Shown here: piece by piece, positions 51,101 through 60,351 of the stretch
How the letters are laid out: each line of letters begins with the position of its first letter
Position numbering within the stretch: position 1 is the first letter of the stretch
NCBI GenBank assembly: GCA_003290165.1
Contig: QNQO01000558.1
Location: forward strand, 186,001 to 250,000
Source of the DNA: Berberis thunbergii
Taxonomy: Eukaryota > Streptophyta > Magnoliopsida > Ranunculales > Berberidaceae
DNA: 64,000 nucleotides
Direction: 5' to 3'
Translations under genes and position numbers: made by a program
The notes under the pieces: model-generated
Database searches by the model: none
Told to the model about the DNA's origin: nothing
What the model saw: the letters and a program-made list of their open reading frames with translations, nothing else

Positions 51101-51600
51101 TAGATATTGAAATTCACTTTGAGATTAACATACGTCACTTTTGAGATGATGATACACATCTCCAAGTGATTTCACACACCTCATGGCCAGTACTTCACTT
51201 TTTAGATTATGATACAAATCTCCAAGTGATTTCACACGCCTCATGGCCAGCTTTATTTAACATATAAGGTTATAATATTATTGTGTTTTAAAGTGTCCGT
51301 TAAAATAGTCAAACAAAGTTGATCGACCATACATAAAAGTATGTTATTTCAGTTTTCAAATAATATTGTGTGATCAACCAATTTTTTTTTTTTTACAAAC
51401 TGTTGAGGAGATGAGTCTTAGGCATATTATGTCATTTATGTAACCGCAACCGCAACATTCATTTTTTTCTTTTGTAATTTTATTGGAAAACAAATATTTT
51501 ACTGTAAATTAGAAATGCTAGTGATGATGAAAATGCAAAACTAATGAATGAAAAACCCTTTCAGCGTTTTCAATGTTTGATCTTAAGGAGGATTGTATAA
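51101..51600 (-). repeat. Right end of the array with a 60-bp tandem duplication
   Basis: CTCCAAGTGATTTCACAC and CCTCATGGCCAG recur exactly 60 bp apart (51,137-51,191 and 51,197-51,251). A last X module (51,320-51,530) lacks its middle. Array similarity fades after about 51,600. Confidence 0.7.
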
Positions 51601-52540
51601 AATACTTGAATATCACTGTTATTTAGTGTGGTCGAATGACAAATAACTAGATAATAAAATGATAAAGATCATTTGACACGTGATTATTGGTTGTTGTGTC
51701 CATCAACAATATAGTGACATGTTGCAGAACAATAATTGATATATTCGAATATATTGAAGAAGTCATCATATACCATTAAAATTGTGTCATACATAAATTT
51801 TTGTTAATTATCCAAACACCAAGAAACATTACCAACGACACCCTACTTTGTCCTTCTTAAATATTTAAGTATTTGGTGAAAAATTAAAAATCATTATAAT
51901 ATTATTTTAATAAATAGAATTAAAAAGACTTTTTATATGATGAATAATAAAATGTGTAGGTTCATCAAATTCGGCCTTAAAGATGGAAATTTCTAACCTT
52001 GTTTACTGTTGGGTTAAATGTATTAGAATTAAGGAATGTGTTTTCGCGAAATTTTGGTGAAATTTTCATATTTTTGAATTACAAATAGAAAAATAGCGAA
52101 ATGCAAGATTACATTTTTTTTGATTTTTTTTTTCGTAAATTTCGTTTTGTTCGACATAAACATTAAAAAATACAGATTTTCGATCGAAAAATTTTGAACA
52201 AAATCTTCCCCTCTGGTCTTCCTTTGATCGACGCAGTGCTCTGATCTATGCCATTTCTCTTCGATTGACCGGTCTTCCTCCCTTCTGGATCTGCTTGCTT
52301 CCACCCTACTAGATTTGTTTGTCTTCCTCCCTATTGGATCTAGATCTAGATCTGTTTGCTTCCTCCTTGCTGAATCTGGATCTAAGTGCTTCATCTGTGA
52401 ATTAGCGGAGAAACCAAAGATGAAGAAGGTGAGGTTGCACCATTATGGCCACCTCCTTTTGTTTCATTGGAACACCATTGTTATTGACTTGTTTAGTGAG
52501 AAACAGAGTCATTGAAATGAAAGAAATGGGTTTGTTGACT
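51601..52540. other. Intergenic DNA, no gene supported
   Basis: AT-rich to 52,200. A pyrimidine-rich stretch with degenerate repeats of TCTTCCTCCCT...GGATCT and a run of AGATCT hexamers (52,338-52,354) follows. A 121-codon minus frame (52,029-52,394) is rich in R, K and E only because of that repeat, and is not accepted as a gene. Confidence 0.45.
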
Positions 52541-52925
52541 TTATTTATTTATTTATTTTTAAAATTGAGTTGATTAATTCATCTCCAAATGCTACATGAC
52601 TGACACTGCAGGGTCAACCAAACCAGGCCTGAAGGCTACATTTGCCACTTAATGTCCTCGTCGCCTTCATGTCCATCTCGCATAGAGACTTGCTTTCACT
52701 CCGGTCCATCGTCTCCACCTTGCATGAAGACTCACTTTCGCTTTACTCCGGTCTAGTCCATTTAAACAACTGCATTCAATACCCGAAGGCTTATCAACGG
52801 CGGAGCAAATGTGCTCTTAATAATCAGGCGAAAACTCACAAAATCCTAACTGATAAGTCTCGAATCCGCGACCTCTCACAAAGAGAGTGGATGTCCGACC
52901 AATTGAGCTACAATCGGTGGACATT
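52541..52925 (-). mobile_element. Probable tRNA-derived SINE
   Basis: On the minus strand TAGCTCAATTGG (52,899-52,910) matches a Pol III A box, and GCGGATTCGAGAC (about 52,857-52,869) matches a B box, spaced as in a tRNA. The body continues leftward and ends in an (AAATA)n-type tail at 52,541-52,563. Plant SINEs have this tRNA head, unrelated body and A-rich tail. I could not identify a clear target duplication. A 96-codon plus frame inside it is a by-product. Confidence 0.5.
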
Positions 52926-53778
52926 TTATTAATTTTTCATCTCCTTCTCAGTTTCATTTGTACTTTTCCCACTTCACAACTGTTACATCGTGACACCACC
53001 ATCATCTATGTATCATCTCATCGTGTCGTATGTGGCACCCATGCAAAAATCAAACATGTAAATCCAAAGATTGTTTGCCATGTATAGTACTATGAGGGAG
53101 GGAGGGACATGGGTAGTTTGCAACACAAAAAAACCAAAACTAAAAGCAAAGTATGTTAGTGTACTAATAGTAGTAATATGTTTTGTGTATTGGTAGTAGT
53201 AATATGCTTAGAAATTTTACCTTTTTTTTACATATCGAAATATTTCTTAAAATCAAGAAATTGAAATTAATTCGAAAACGAAGTTACAATCCTTGGTTGT
53301 CATTCACTGAATTCCAAGATTCATTCAATAATCACTTCACTTCTGACCCAGATAACCTATGATTACCCTTGTTGCAATGTTAATATCATGGTATTAGTAT
53401 TTGATTCCGTTTATAGTAAAGGTCCATAGCCTCCTTCAAACAAAAATCCATGTTGGAAATCTCGGGCCAAAACCATGGCCTCCAACAACTCCATCTTGCA
53501 CTCGAGCTAGAACTCATCCATAGGGTGGCAGCACCCAACTAAAAAACGTGGTTTGAGAGAGCTTTAGGTTCATAGGCAGAGGTAGGTAGAGAGGGAGAGA
53601 CTCTCTAATCTCATCACATATGATTCATCACCTGTAGCCGTAAATAGCTAGCTAACATCGTGAAGAGGTGGTGCGACCTGGTCTGGTCAAGAAGCGGAGA
53701 GACAGATTGAACTAACTTCAGGGAATAATTCTAGGGAGCCTGCCTTGGTAGTTTGGGTCACTGTCCAGACCCCCCTGG
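52926..53778. other. Intergenic DNA
   Basis: No gene is seen. The composition becomes more balanced towards the right (purine-rich AGGTAGAGAGGGAGAGA near 53,590). Confidence 0.4.
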
Positions 53779-53779
53779 G

Positions 53780-53808
53780 CACGTGCCTGGGAGAGTGTTT
53801 GGCACGTG
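53780..53808. promoter_or_regulatory. Paired G-boxes (CACGTG)
   Basis: CACGTG occurs at 53,780-53,785 and 53,803-53,808, enclosed by CCTGGG on the left and CCCAGG on the right. G-boxes bind plant bZIP and bHLH factors. They lie 130-160 bp before the KIN17-like start codon, so they may have come with a promoter. Function is not shown. Confidence 0.4.
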
Positions 53809-53938
53809 AACCCAGGCCCAAAACTCATTTATTATTCGGTCATCCCTTTTCTGCACGGTTTCCCACTACCACTAGCCAGTTAGCTATCACTGCCTTGTCT
53901 TTTTCTTTGTCCTCCACCTACTAGTGCCTCCAACATCA

Positions 53939-54118
53939 ATGGGGAAAAATGATTTCTTGACACCAAAGGCCATTGCAAATCGAATCAAAGCTAAGGGGCT
54001 CCAAAATCTTATATGGTATTGCCAAATGTGCCAAAAGCAATGCAGAGACGAGAATGGATTCAAGTGCCATTGTATGAGTGAAAGTCACCATTTTCGAAGC
54101 ATGCCAAGTTTGAAATGA
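53939..54118 (+). pseudogene. KIN17-like N-terminal fragment
   Basis: KIN17 is a conserved nuclear DNA/RNA-binding protein of roughly 400 residues in plants and animals, involved in DNA replication and repair and mRNA processing. This frame starts M-G-K-N-D-F-L-T-P-K-A-I-A-N-R-I and contains the KIN17 zinc finger with C28, C31, H44 and H50 all in place (W-Y-C-Q-M-C to C-M-S-E-S-H). Similarity stops right after H50. Nine foreign residues and a TGA follow, and the TGA's last base opens a run of 16 A (54,118-54,133). The winged-helix and KOW parts are absent. Two conserved positions look altered (K to N and R to I before the finger). It could be a 5' fragment of a copied mRNA with an internal poly(A) site, or a gene cut by rearrangement. 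Confidence 0.8.
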
Positions 54119-54133
54119 AAAAAAAAAAAAAAA

Positions 54134-55150
54134 TCCTTGATTTCATCATTAATACTAAAAATCGGTCTGTCTAGTCCATTTCAATAACTTGATGAGTATT
54201 ACTCGATTTTCATTCTAAAGGGCTCAGGTTCCTATTGAGAATGAATCGACCAAAAAAATGATAATAATAAAAAATAAATAAATATAGAATTATTTCTCTG
54301 TAGTAAAAATACGTTGGAATGAAATAGGGATTTGTTTCTTTGCAGTAGAAAGATGTTGGAATGAAATGGGGAAGATGGGTGAGTGAGAGAGTCGTGGTGG
54401 AAAAGAAGAGTAACAGGTGGGAAAGCGGGGAAGGAGGATCCATTTCAAAAGTTTTTGTGATTTTAATTTGTTGGTGGTGCACAATTAATTTCTTGGGAGC
54501 ACCAAGTAAAAACACCCAAAAGTTTGGAGTGCCGCTCGAGCAACGTACCCGAAAATTTCATTTGGGGCCAAGTAACATTAGTGATATTACGAAGACACGT
54601 TTCTGCGACAATGAAATCGATTTTCAGTTATAAAAGTACATTCGAAGAATCGATCTCCTATTAGCCGATAGTGGGTATTATGTTTTTTTTTAATTTTTTT
54701 TTCAATGCACCATTTTCGAACTGTACTTGTTAAGAATTTATTTGGTGCGGACCAAGTATGGTTGAAATTGCATTGGTCCAGTCCAAGTATGTCATGTGTA
54801 TTTTCATAAAATATTAAATATCACTCAATTCTTTTTTCTCCCATAAATCTTCTCCGGTTAATACAACATGTACTCTTTAATTTTTAGCCTTCAGTAATTA
54901 CATTTTTTTCAGTCTATATACCAAAACAATTAGCAAGTTTTAAATATGAGACCAGTAACAAAGCTACCAAAAATGGTTCATCTATAAATATTAGTTAATC
55001 ATCGCTAAAATAACAAGAGTTTTTACTACCCATTCAAAGACCACTTTCATCATCAATTGCCATTCCAAATTTCTTCAAAACTCAAAAAAAACTATCATGT
55101 AAACTCACCACAATAGGAAGCAATTCTCTAAACCCATGTTCACGAAAACA
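54134..55150. other. Intergenic DNA with a local duplication
   Basis: An imperfect tandem duplication of about 45 bp lies at 54,288-54,372, with GTTGGAATGAAAT at 54,313 and 54,356. Open frames of 60-100 codons on both strands here overlap each other and match nothing. No gene is supported. Confidence 0.4.
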
Positions 55151-55268
55151 ACTTTTTTTATTTTTATTTATTTTTTAACCCTTAACTTCTCCCAATTCAA
55201 ATGCCGCTGATCGTCTCCGTAACCTAATAATACCATTTGTCACTGCTTAACCACTGAGCCATCATACC
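55151..55268 (-). mobile_element. Possible second tRNA-derived SINE
   Basis: On the minus strand TGGCTCAGTGGTTAAGC (about 55,246-55,262) resembles an A box, and CGGCATTTGAATTGGG (55,191-55,206) a weak B box. They are followed by a tail of AAAAAATAAATAAAAATAA type (55,153-55,177). The element is short and the B box is poor. An aged tRNA pseudogene is an alternative. Confidence 0.35.
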
Positions 55269-56688
55269 TGTGACTTCACAAAACAACCTACCACCTTTGT
55301 TTTTTTATCAAGCACAAACTCTAAACAACAAAACCTGAACCAATCATCATAAGCCATGCTCCGAGCCTTATTTTGTGATATAAAAGACAAATAAACATAA
55401 AGACAAGCGTACCAACTTCTGATCGCTCATAATTCCTTACAATCCATATAAGTTTCTCCACCCTATTTAGCTCGAGATTTCATGCTAAAACTAAAGTACC
55501 AAAGAGAACAAAGATTACAAAAACAATAACCAAAAGCAGCAAAAACACTTTTTGCCAGGTCTTTCCCAACAACCCCTATGTGAAACAAATAAAACAACAA
55601 AATCCACAAGGACAAATCTAAATCCCCAAAAACTGTGTGAGAATTTATGGAAATTTGAGTTTTAAGTAAGTGTTGTAAAGTTTTGTTACCATTGGCGTAT
55701 ATGAAAGCCACTCACGCATTTCATAGCAACGCCTTCTAACTCGTGCAGTTCTCTTAAGAGGCTGCAAACTCGAAACTGTAACTGTCACAAACATTAGGGG
55801 ACATTGCAAATTTTGCATTTGAGTACATGAGATGCCACAAGGCTCATATCAAATGGACGACATAAGCTTCTGTTGATCTGGCTACACTGGAACAATGTCC
55901 AGGGTGATCATGCAGAAACACTAACGCCCTAGTTCATAGCTTAAAGAGTATGTGAGTACAAGGGATAAATTACCCATTGTAGTTTCCCCAATGAAAGAAG
56001 ATTAGATAGAAAGATTTTGGCCAAGCTCCTCATCATTGTCTTGCCGCACACAACAATCGATATTCTTCTGCTTGCAAACGGATGTATTGAAGAAGATTGA
56101 GCTCCTCCATATCTCCCAATCTTCAATATCTTCTTAACTATAAACTCCATTGCGTTTGGTTTCGGTATGAACCATGTAATTTTTAATCATCCCATTCTTA
56201 ACCCTTGAAATGATGTAGCCGAGAGGGAAAGTTACTTTTAGAGGCCTGCTCCACACCCAATTGTCGTCCCAAAATGAAATATTAGAGTCATCTGCTTTAA
56301 AAACTCAACTTTTAAGGTGGGTTTGGTTGCATGGAATTCTATGTTATGAAAATTCATGAGAGGACCCAGGACCCCTACTATGTTAGTTCTGACTTCTTAG
56401 ACAAACATCTATCATAATTTTCTTGTGGTCTTAGAAAATGGTGTTTAAAAACAATGCTTTTATGACCATTCAATTAAGGATTATTTACTATTTATGAACA
56501 TTATCTTTGTGGAGATTCAGATATTGGGTTGTTTCACGACTAGAAAAAGTGAAAAATGGCGTGTTCTTTTTTTTTTAAACCTTTGGGTTGTTTGAAATTC
56601 CTTCTTGCTTTATTTTTCTTTTCCCATTGGAAAGATTACTGAGAATCTAATAATGCTTTGGTGGAGGTCCGTGTTGCAGCATTTGTGT
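55269..56688. other. Intergenic DNA left of the CACTA element
   Basis: Two minus frames (55,463-55,711, 82 codons; 55,941-56,150, 69 codons) have no recognisable domain or splice context that I can support. AAGGTGGGTTTGGTTGCATGG at 56,317 resembles the opening of some plant MITEs, but no partner end was found. Confidence 0.35.
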
Positions 56689-56691
56689 ACA

Positions 56692-56701
56692 CACTACACC
56701 A
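56692..56701 (+). repeat. CACTA terminal inverted repeat, left
   Basis: CACTACACCA, perfect over ten bases against the right end, preceded by the ACA target duplication. Confidence 0.75.
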
Positions 56702-56864
56702 TTATTGGCAATCTGTAACCATAATTAGCATCATATTTTTAGTGATACTCATTGTATTATATTGTATCATGTATTTTCTGTTACTATTTAAAATTATGAC
56801 ATTATTAAATTGTCATGTGATATGCACGTATAAAACAAAGTGTTACTGATTGGGAGAAAAACTC

Positions 56865-57085
56865 CTAAGCACTCACGTTAGACTCCACTCTCGGTGTTTA
56901 GAGTTTTCATTTAAAGAAAAACTCTGTGTTTAGAGAAAACTCATATGCTTCTCATTTGATGAAAAACTTCAAACGCTTAGCATAGAATCCGATTTGAAAG
57001 GTATTATGTACATGTGGAATCACTATAAACTTCCTGTCGCAAAATCACTCCAGAGTGGAATCCGATTTGAAAGGTATTATGTTTT
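56865..57085. repeat. Subterminal repeats of the CACTA element, left
   Basis: Inverted words AGAGTTTTC / GAAAAACTCT and several GAAAAACT(C/T) copies lie between 56,870 and 56,970. CCGATTTGAAAGGTATTATG occurs at about 56,990 and again at 57,063, roughly 72 bp apart. Subterminal repeat clusters are the usual transposase-binding regions of CACTA elements. Confidence 0.55.
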
Positions 57086-57179
57086 CGATGAAATACTTCT
57101 CCAATCAACTTCACATTTGTTGCAGATTGAAATAGAAATGAAATACTTCAATACCTATTAGCAGAACAATTTTTTCGAT

Positions 57180-57480
57180 CAAAGTCATCTTCATCTTCGC
57201 ATTTGTTGCAGATTGAGTCACTCGTCTGCAATCAACTTCACATTTGAGCAATCGATGGCTCTCCAATCGATCTCAGAAACAATTTAGGGTTAACAAGGTG
57301 ATTTCTAATCTTTATTCTTCTTCACATTTGTACAATCGATGGCTCTCTAATCTTCTCCATCTCTCTAATTGATTTCTAATCTACTCAAGCTCTCCAATCG
57401 ATCTCGCACTTTATCTTCTCCAATCGTTCTCTCTTATTTGTGGAAACCCTAGCTCTTGCTAGAAGTTGAAGGTGAGTTTT
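57180..57480 (+). promoter_or_regulatory. Leader-exon-like region inside the CACTA element
   Basis: This is a pyrimidine-rich stretch with repeated CTCCAATCGATCTC-type words, AAACCCTAG at about 57,446 and a donor-like GAAG|GTGAGT near 57,472. Plant 5' untranslated exons often look like this. It could supply the promoter and first exon for the captured plus-strand fragments. No TATA box or start site can be fixed. Confidence 0.35.
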
Positions 57481-58600
57481 CTTCTCATTTGATTGGCTGG
57501 ACTCATCATTTGAAATTTATACTATATTTATGCTCTGAATTTGAAATGAACTTTAATATCCATGGTTAATTTGAAAGTTCATTTCAAATGCTCTGTTTTC
57601 CCCCATTTTGATGATATTGGATGCTAATGTTATGTGTTTTCTTACATTTGAAGTGAAATGAAGTGTTTCTACTTCCTCCTACTACTCTTTTGATCTCATT
57701 GTTGTATAGTTTGATGAAGTTTTTGAGAATAGATGAGGTTTACAAAGAAAATGAAATTCAGAAAACGATCCTAGCTAGAATACTTGTGTGTGTTTGGTTT
57801 TGATTGATCTTAGTCTAGTCTGCATTTGTGCTTTTATTTTACTTTGAATGGGTATTTTCTTTGAAAGTCATTTGTTATTGTTGTTTGTTTACTGGGAGGA
57901 TGGAATGGAAGGGTGACTCGAGGTTAATTTAGAGATGAGTTTTTCCGGTTCCACAATATTCAGCTGCAATAGCCTTTCCATTTCTAAAACTGAATTGAGG
58001 CCACTGTCCCTGTTCCACCATTTTGAAGGATTTTGTGTGTTGTTGCCTGAAATTTGGTAGGTGTTGTATTTTTAACCACCAGGGAACCATACACCGGCAG
58101 AGTCTTATTCTTGGCGATATTACTTGTCAGGTTCCTAGATTATTAAAGATATGTGTTTGAACTCGTATAATTTCTCCTGTCATGGGGAGCTAAAACCATC
58201 ATGAGAGGAAAGACCAAAATTATTGTGTAGTGTCCGTCTTAATTGTTATATCTTTATTATAAAAAAATTTGTTATATCTTTATTATAATTTTTTTTTGTC
58301 ATATCGACAAACCTTTCTCTTAGGAGCAAGTAGTTATACAACTCCAAAAACCCAGCTCGCTTTCCAAAAACCCATCTTGTTGATAGATTATGAGATCCTA
58401 TAAAAACCCACCTCGCTTTCCAAAAAAAAAATAGTTATACAACTCAACCTCTAAAGATTATATAAATAATGTACTTGTTATAATGAAGCTTTACATTATT
58501 ATTTTTAAGATTTGGAAGTGTTAATTAAGCCTGAGCAAGATATTGGGTTTAGCCGGTTTTCAATAGATTTCTAAACCAACTAACACATCTGGTAGACCAA
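57481..58600. other. Intron-like or filler DNA in the CACTA element
   Basis: T-rich, with no supported coding. A local duplication (AACTCCAAAAACCCA... / CACCTCGCTTTCC) lies at about 58,335-58,430. Confidence 0.4.
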
Positions 58601-58639
58601 CTCTGCAAATGACACAGAAATGCATTATTATGCATATAA

Positions 58640-59074
58640 CTAATCGAGACGAGCACATCCAAGGAAGTAGCCTTAGCATTAACAAAACCAGCACCTACGG
58701 TCATATCAACATGGCGGTTCAATGGGGTCTTAAGCTCAAACCCTTGTAACAATGCGCCAATGCCAAACCAGGGCAAATGATATTGCACGGGCAGGCTTGT
58801 CTACATGACCCGAAAAGAATTAATTCAAAATGTTGGCCTTTGACATCCAAGTCTCTGTTCATCAGGAACCTCTCTGGTTGAAACTCACAAGGGTCTGACT
58901 ACATCAAAGGGTCTATATGCATCTTCTAAGCATTGACGATCAAAGAGGTCCTGCTGCTGCTGGTTATAAACACATTGTTTCCTTGATTATTGCTTCAAGG
59001 TACCTGAGGTTCTTGATGTCTGATTGATCCACTTTTCTGTCCTTTCTGACATGGATGTCCAGCTCATATGACAT
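58640..59074 (-). pseudogene. Cytochrome P450 (CYP82-like) C-terminal fragment
   Basis: CYP82 enzymes are haem-thiolate monooxygenases of plant specialised metabolism on the ER membrane. In minus-strand order the fragment shows E-L-D-I-H-V-R-K-D and S-D-I-K-N-L-R-Y-L-E-A-I-I-K-E-T, then a stop where family members have L-Y-P (TAT to TAA). E-F-Q-P-E-R-F follows, then a degenerate haem loop F-G-S-C-R-Q-A-C-P, and in another frame V-D-M-T-V-G-A-G-F-V-N-A-K-A-T. The ExxR arginine is cysteine, the haem loop glycine is lost, about 40 codons between P-A-A-A-G-P-L and the PERF block are missing, and at least one frameshift is present. It is clearly dead. It lies antisense to the plus-strand capture. 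Confidence 0.8.
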
Positions 59075-59079
59075 GGGGG

Positions 59080-60140
59080 TTTGTAGGAGTGTATATGAGA
59101 AATTGTAAGGCATTCAATGTTCACTGAGCAGTGGGGATGTTTTTGGTTATACTTGCATCTTGGTGGTTAGGGAGCACAAACTCATTTGCTTTAGTATTGT
59201 GCATGCCAATTCATTGATGCCATGCATTCCTTTTATACTTTAAGATTTTACTCTAGGATGTTGTATCAGTCAGAAGGTTTTTGTGGTATTTCATTCTAGT
59301 CATTAAATCACGATTATTCGCCATGATAAGTTGGTTTAGGATCTATTTTCTAGCAAGCACAATTGTAATTTACAATATCTTGTTCACTATTATGTGAAAT
59401 ATAGTGTCCTATTTACAATACAGAGCCTGAGATTGACACAATATTCCTCGATCAGAGGTTCACTTGGATTCTAAGAAATGTTGTATCCTGTTTTTAGTCA
59501 AGAGAAATATGAATTTAGTCTGAGTGACTTGTACCTTTATTCGTTTATTTATTTTTCCATTTTACATTAGGATGTGTTTGTCAGTTCAAAATTCTTTTCT
59601 TATGTTACTTGGGTTACAGGAGATTAGAAACTTCTGTCGACTTTGTTTAGAGTTTTGTGGAGATTGAGCTACGTAGTCAATGAGATTTGTAATATTTTAT
59701 TTGTTATTGACTGGGTGAGTTATTAGTATCTAGTTATGTTGTTCGCTACATGTTTGATGAGGTTTCTGTTGTGATTTCGAAGCTTAGGACCGTTGTCAGG
59801 GGAAGAAGTCTGAGCTTTTTTATTGTCTTTAAATTGTTGATAGTAGCTATTATCATTTCATAATAAATTTATAATTCCCTTTTGGTTTGCTATCAATTTT
59901 ATAAAAAAAAAATTCTTCATTCTTGAGTAAATCTTTTTTCCCTTGGCGTGCTAAATCAGACCTTTATAATCAGTTTCAACTAATCTGTATTTATACTGTA
60001 GATTATCCAAACATAGTTGAACAGTTCAATAGATTGCAAACTCTAAATGTATTCTCTTCACACAGCCCATTAAAGCTACGTTCTTATTGTGCCGTGGACC
60101 ATTAAAGTTTACATGTCATTTATTGAATTGATGTATTGTA
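59080..60140. other. Filler DNA between captured fragments
   Basis: T-rich, intron-like, with no supported coding region. A 60-codon plus frame (59,923-60,105) has no recognisable domain. Confidence 0.4.
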
Positions 60141-60149
60141 TTGTGTAGA

Positions 60150-60293
60150 ATGTCGTCATATGTGAGTAAATATGGCATGGAACACTACTCATGCTTGGGG
60201 GATATGCTAGGCCTATGTGGAGATTTGGAAAGTGCAATGAATGTTATCAAGCAGATGCCTGCAGGAGTCAAGGTTAGTGCTAGTCCTTGGGGT
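60150..60293 (+). pseudogene. Pentatricopeptide repeat (PPR) protein fragment
   Basis: The frame reads Y-G-M-E-H-Y-S-C-L-G-D-M-L-G, then G-D-L-E-S-A-M-N-V-I-K-Q-M-P and a P-W-G. This is the final PPR and the start of the E region of plant organellar PPR proteins (usual pattern EHYSCMVDLLGRAG...MP...VWGALL). One or two repeats' worth is present of a protein normally several hundred residues long. At about 60,291 the PPR frame runs into aspartic-protease-like sequence (G-Q-N-N) where A-L-L is expected, so this is a capture junction. The frame continues to a stop at 60,368. Confidence 0.7.
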
Positions 60294-60351
60294 CAGAACA
60301 ACAAAGGACAAATTTTTGCAAATTTTTGCATATCCAAATCTGACATACTGC

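Larger units (their letters stand above)
6905..51600 (-). repeat. 45-kb hierarchical AT-rich tandem array (macrosatellite)
   Basis: The whole stretch is made of recurring, diverged modules. One module, seen on the plus strand as TATCCATTTTAATA or its variant CATCCATCTTAATG, occurs 22 times. A module with GAGTCTTAGCCATATCA occurs about 14 times (from 12,185 to 51,410). A module with CATTAAGCGAAACAAATC occurs about 15 times, only left of 44.2 kb. At the right end (46.7-51 kb) the unit is about 1.3 kb. Further left the units are larger (2.7-4.9 kb), because extra modules and minisatellite expansions were inserted. Minus-strand module sequences have exon-like open frames and splice-like borders, so I give the array that strand. 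No intact gene or transposon protein is recognised. Segmental duplication of a gene cluster followed by decay is the preferred reading. A non-coding satellite is the alternative. Confidence 0.8.

Noticed and set aside
6905..51600. Organelle DNA insertion or integrated pararetrovirus as the source of the array
   Set aside because: No plastid or mitochondrial genes, and no reverse transcriptase, coat or movement protein motifs were seen in any module. Splice-like borders favour a nuclear gene origin.
52029..52394. 121-codon minus frame
   Set aside because: Its R/E/D-rich part comes from degenerate pyrimidine-rich repeats with AGATCT hexamers, and the rest is AT-rich translation.
52642..52932. 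96-codon plus frame
   Set aside because: It lies inside the probable SINE and crosses its tRNA-like head.
54210..54633. Overlapping frames of 60-100 codons on both strands
   Set aside because: Mutually overlapping, with no motif, and one is generated by a local 45-bp duplication.
55463..56150. Two minus frames of 82 and 69 codons
   Set aside because: I checked whether they could be later TauE/SafE exons or transposase remnants. No family motifs were found, and they are left unassigned.
56317..56640. MITE-like opening GGGTTTGGTTGCATGG
   Set aside because: No inverted partner or target duplication was found nearby.
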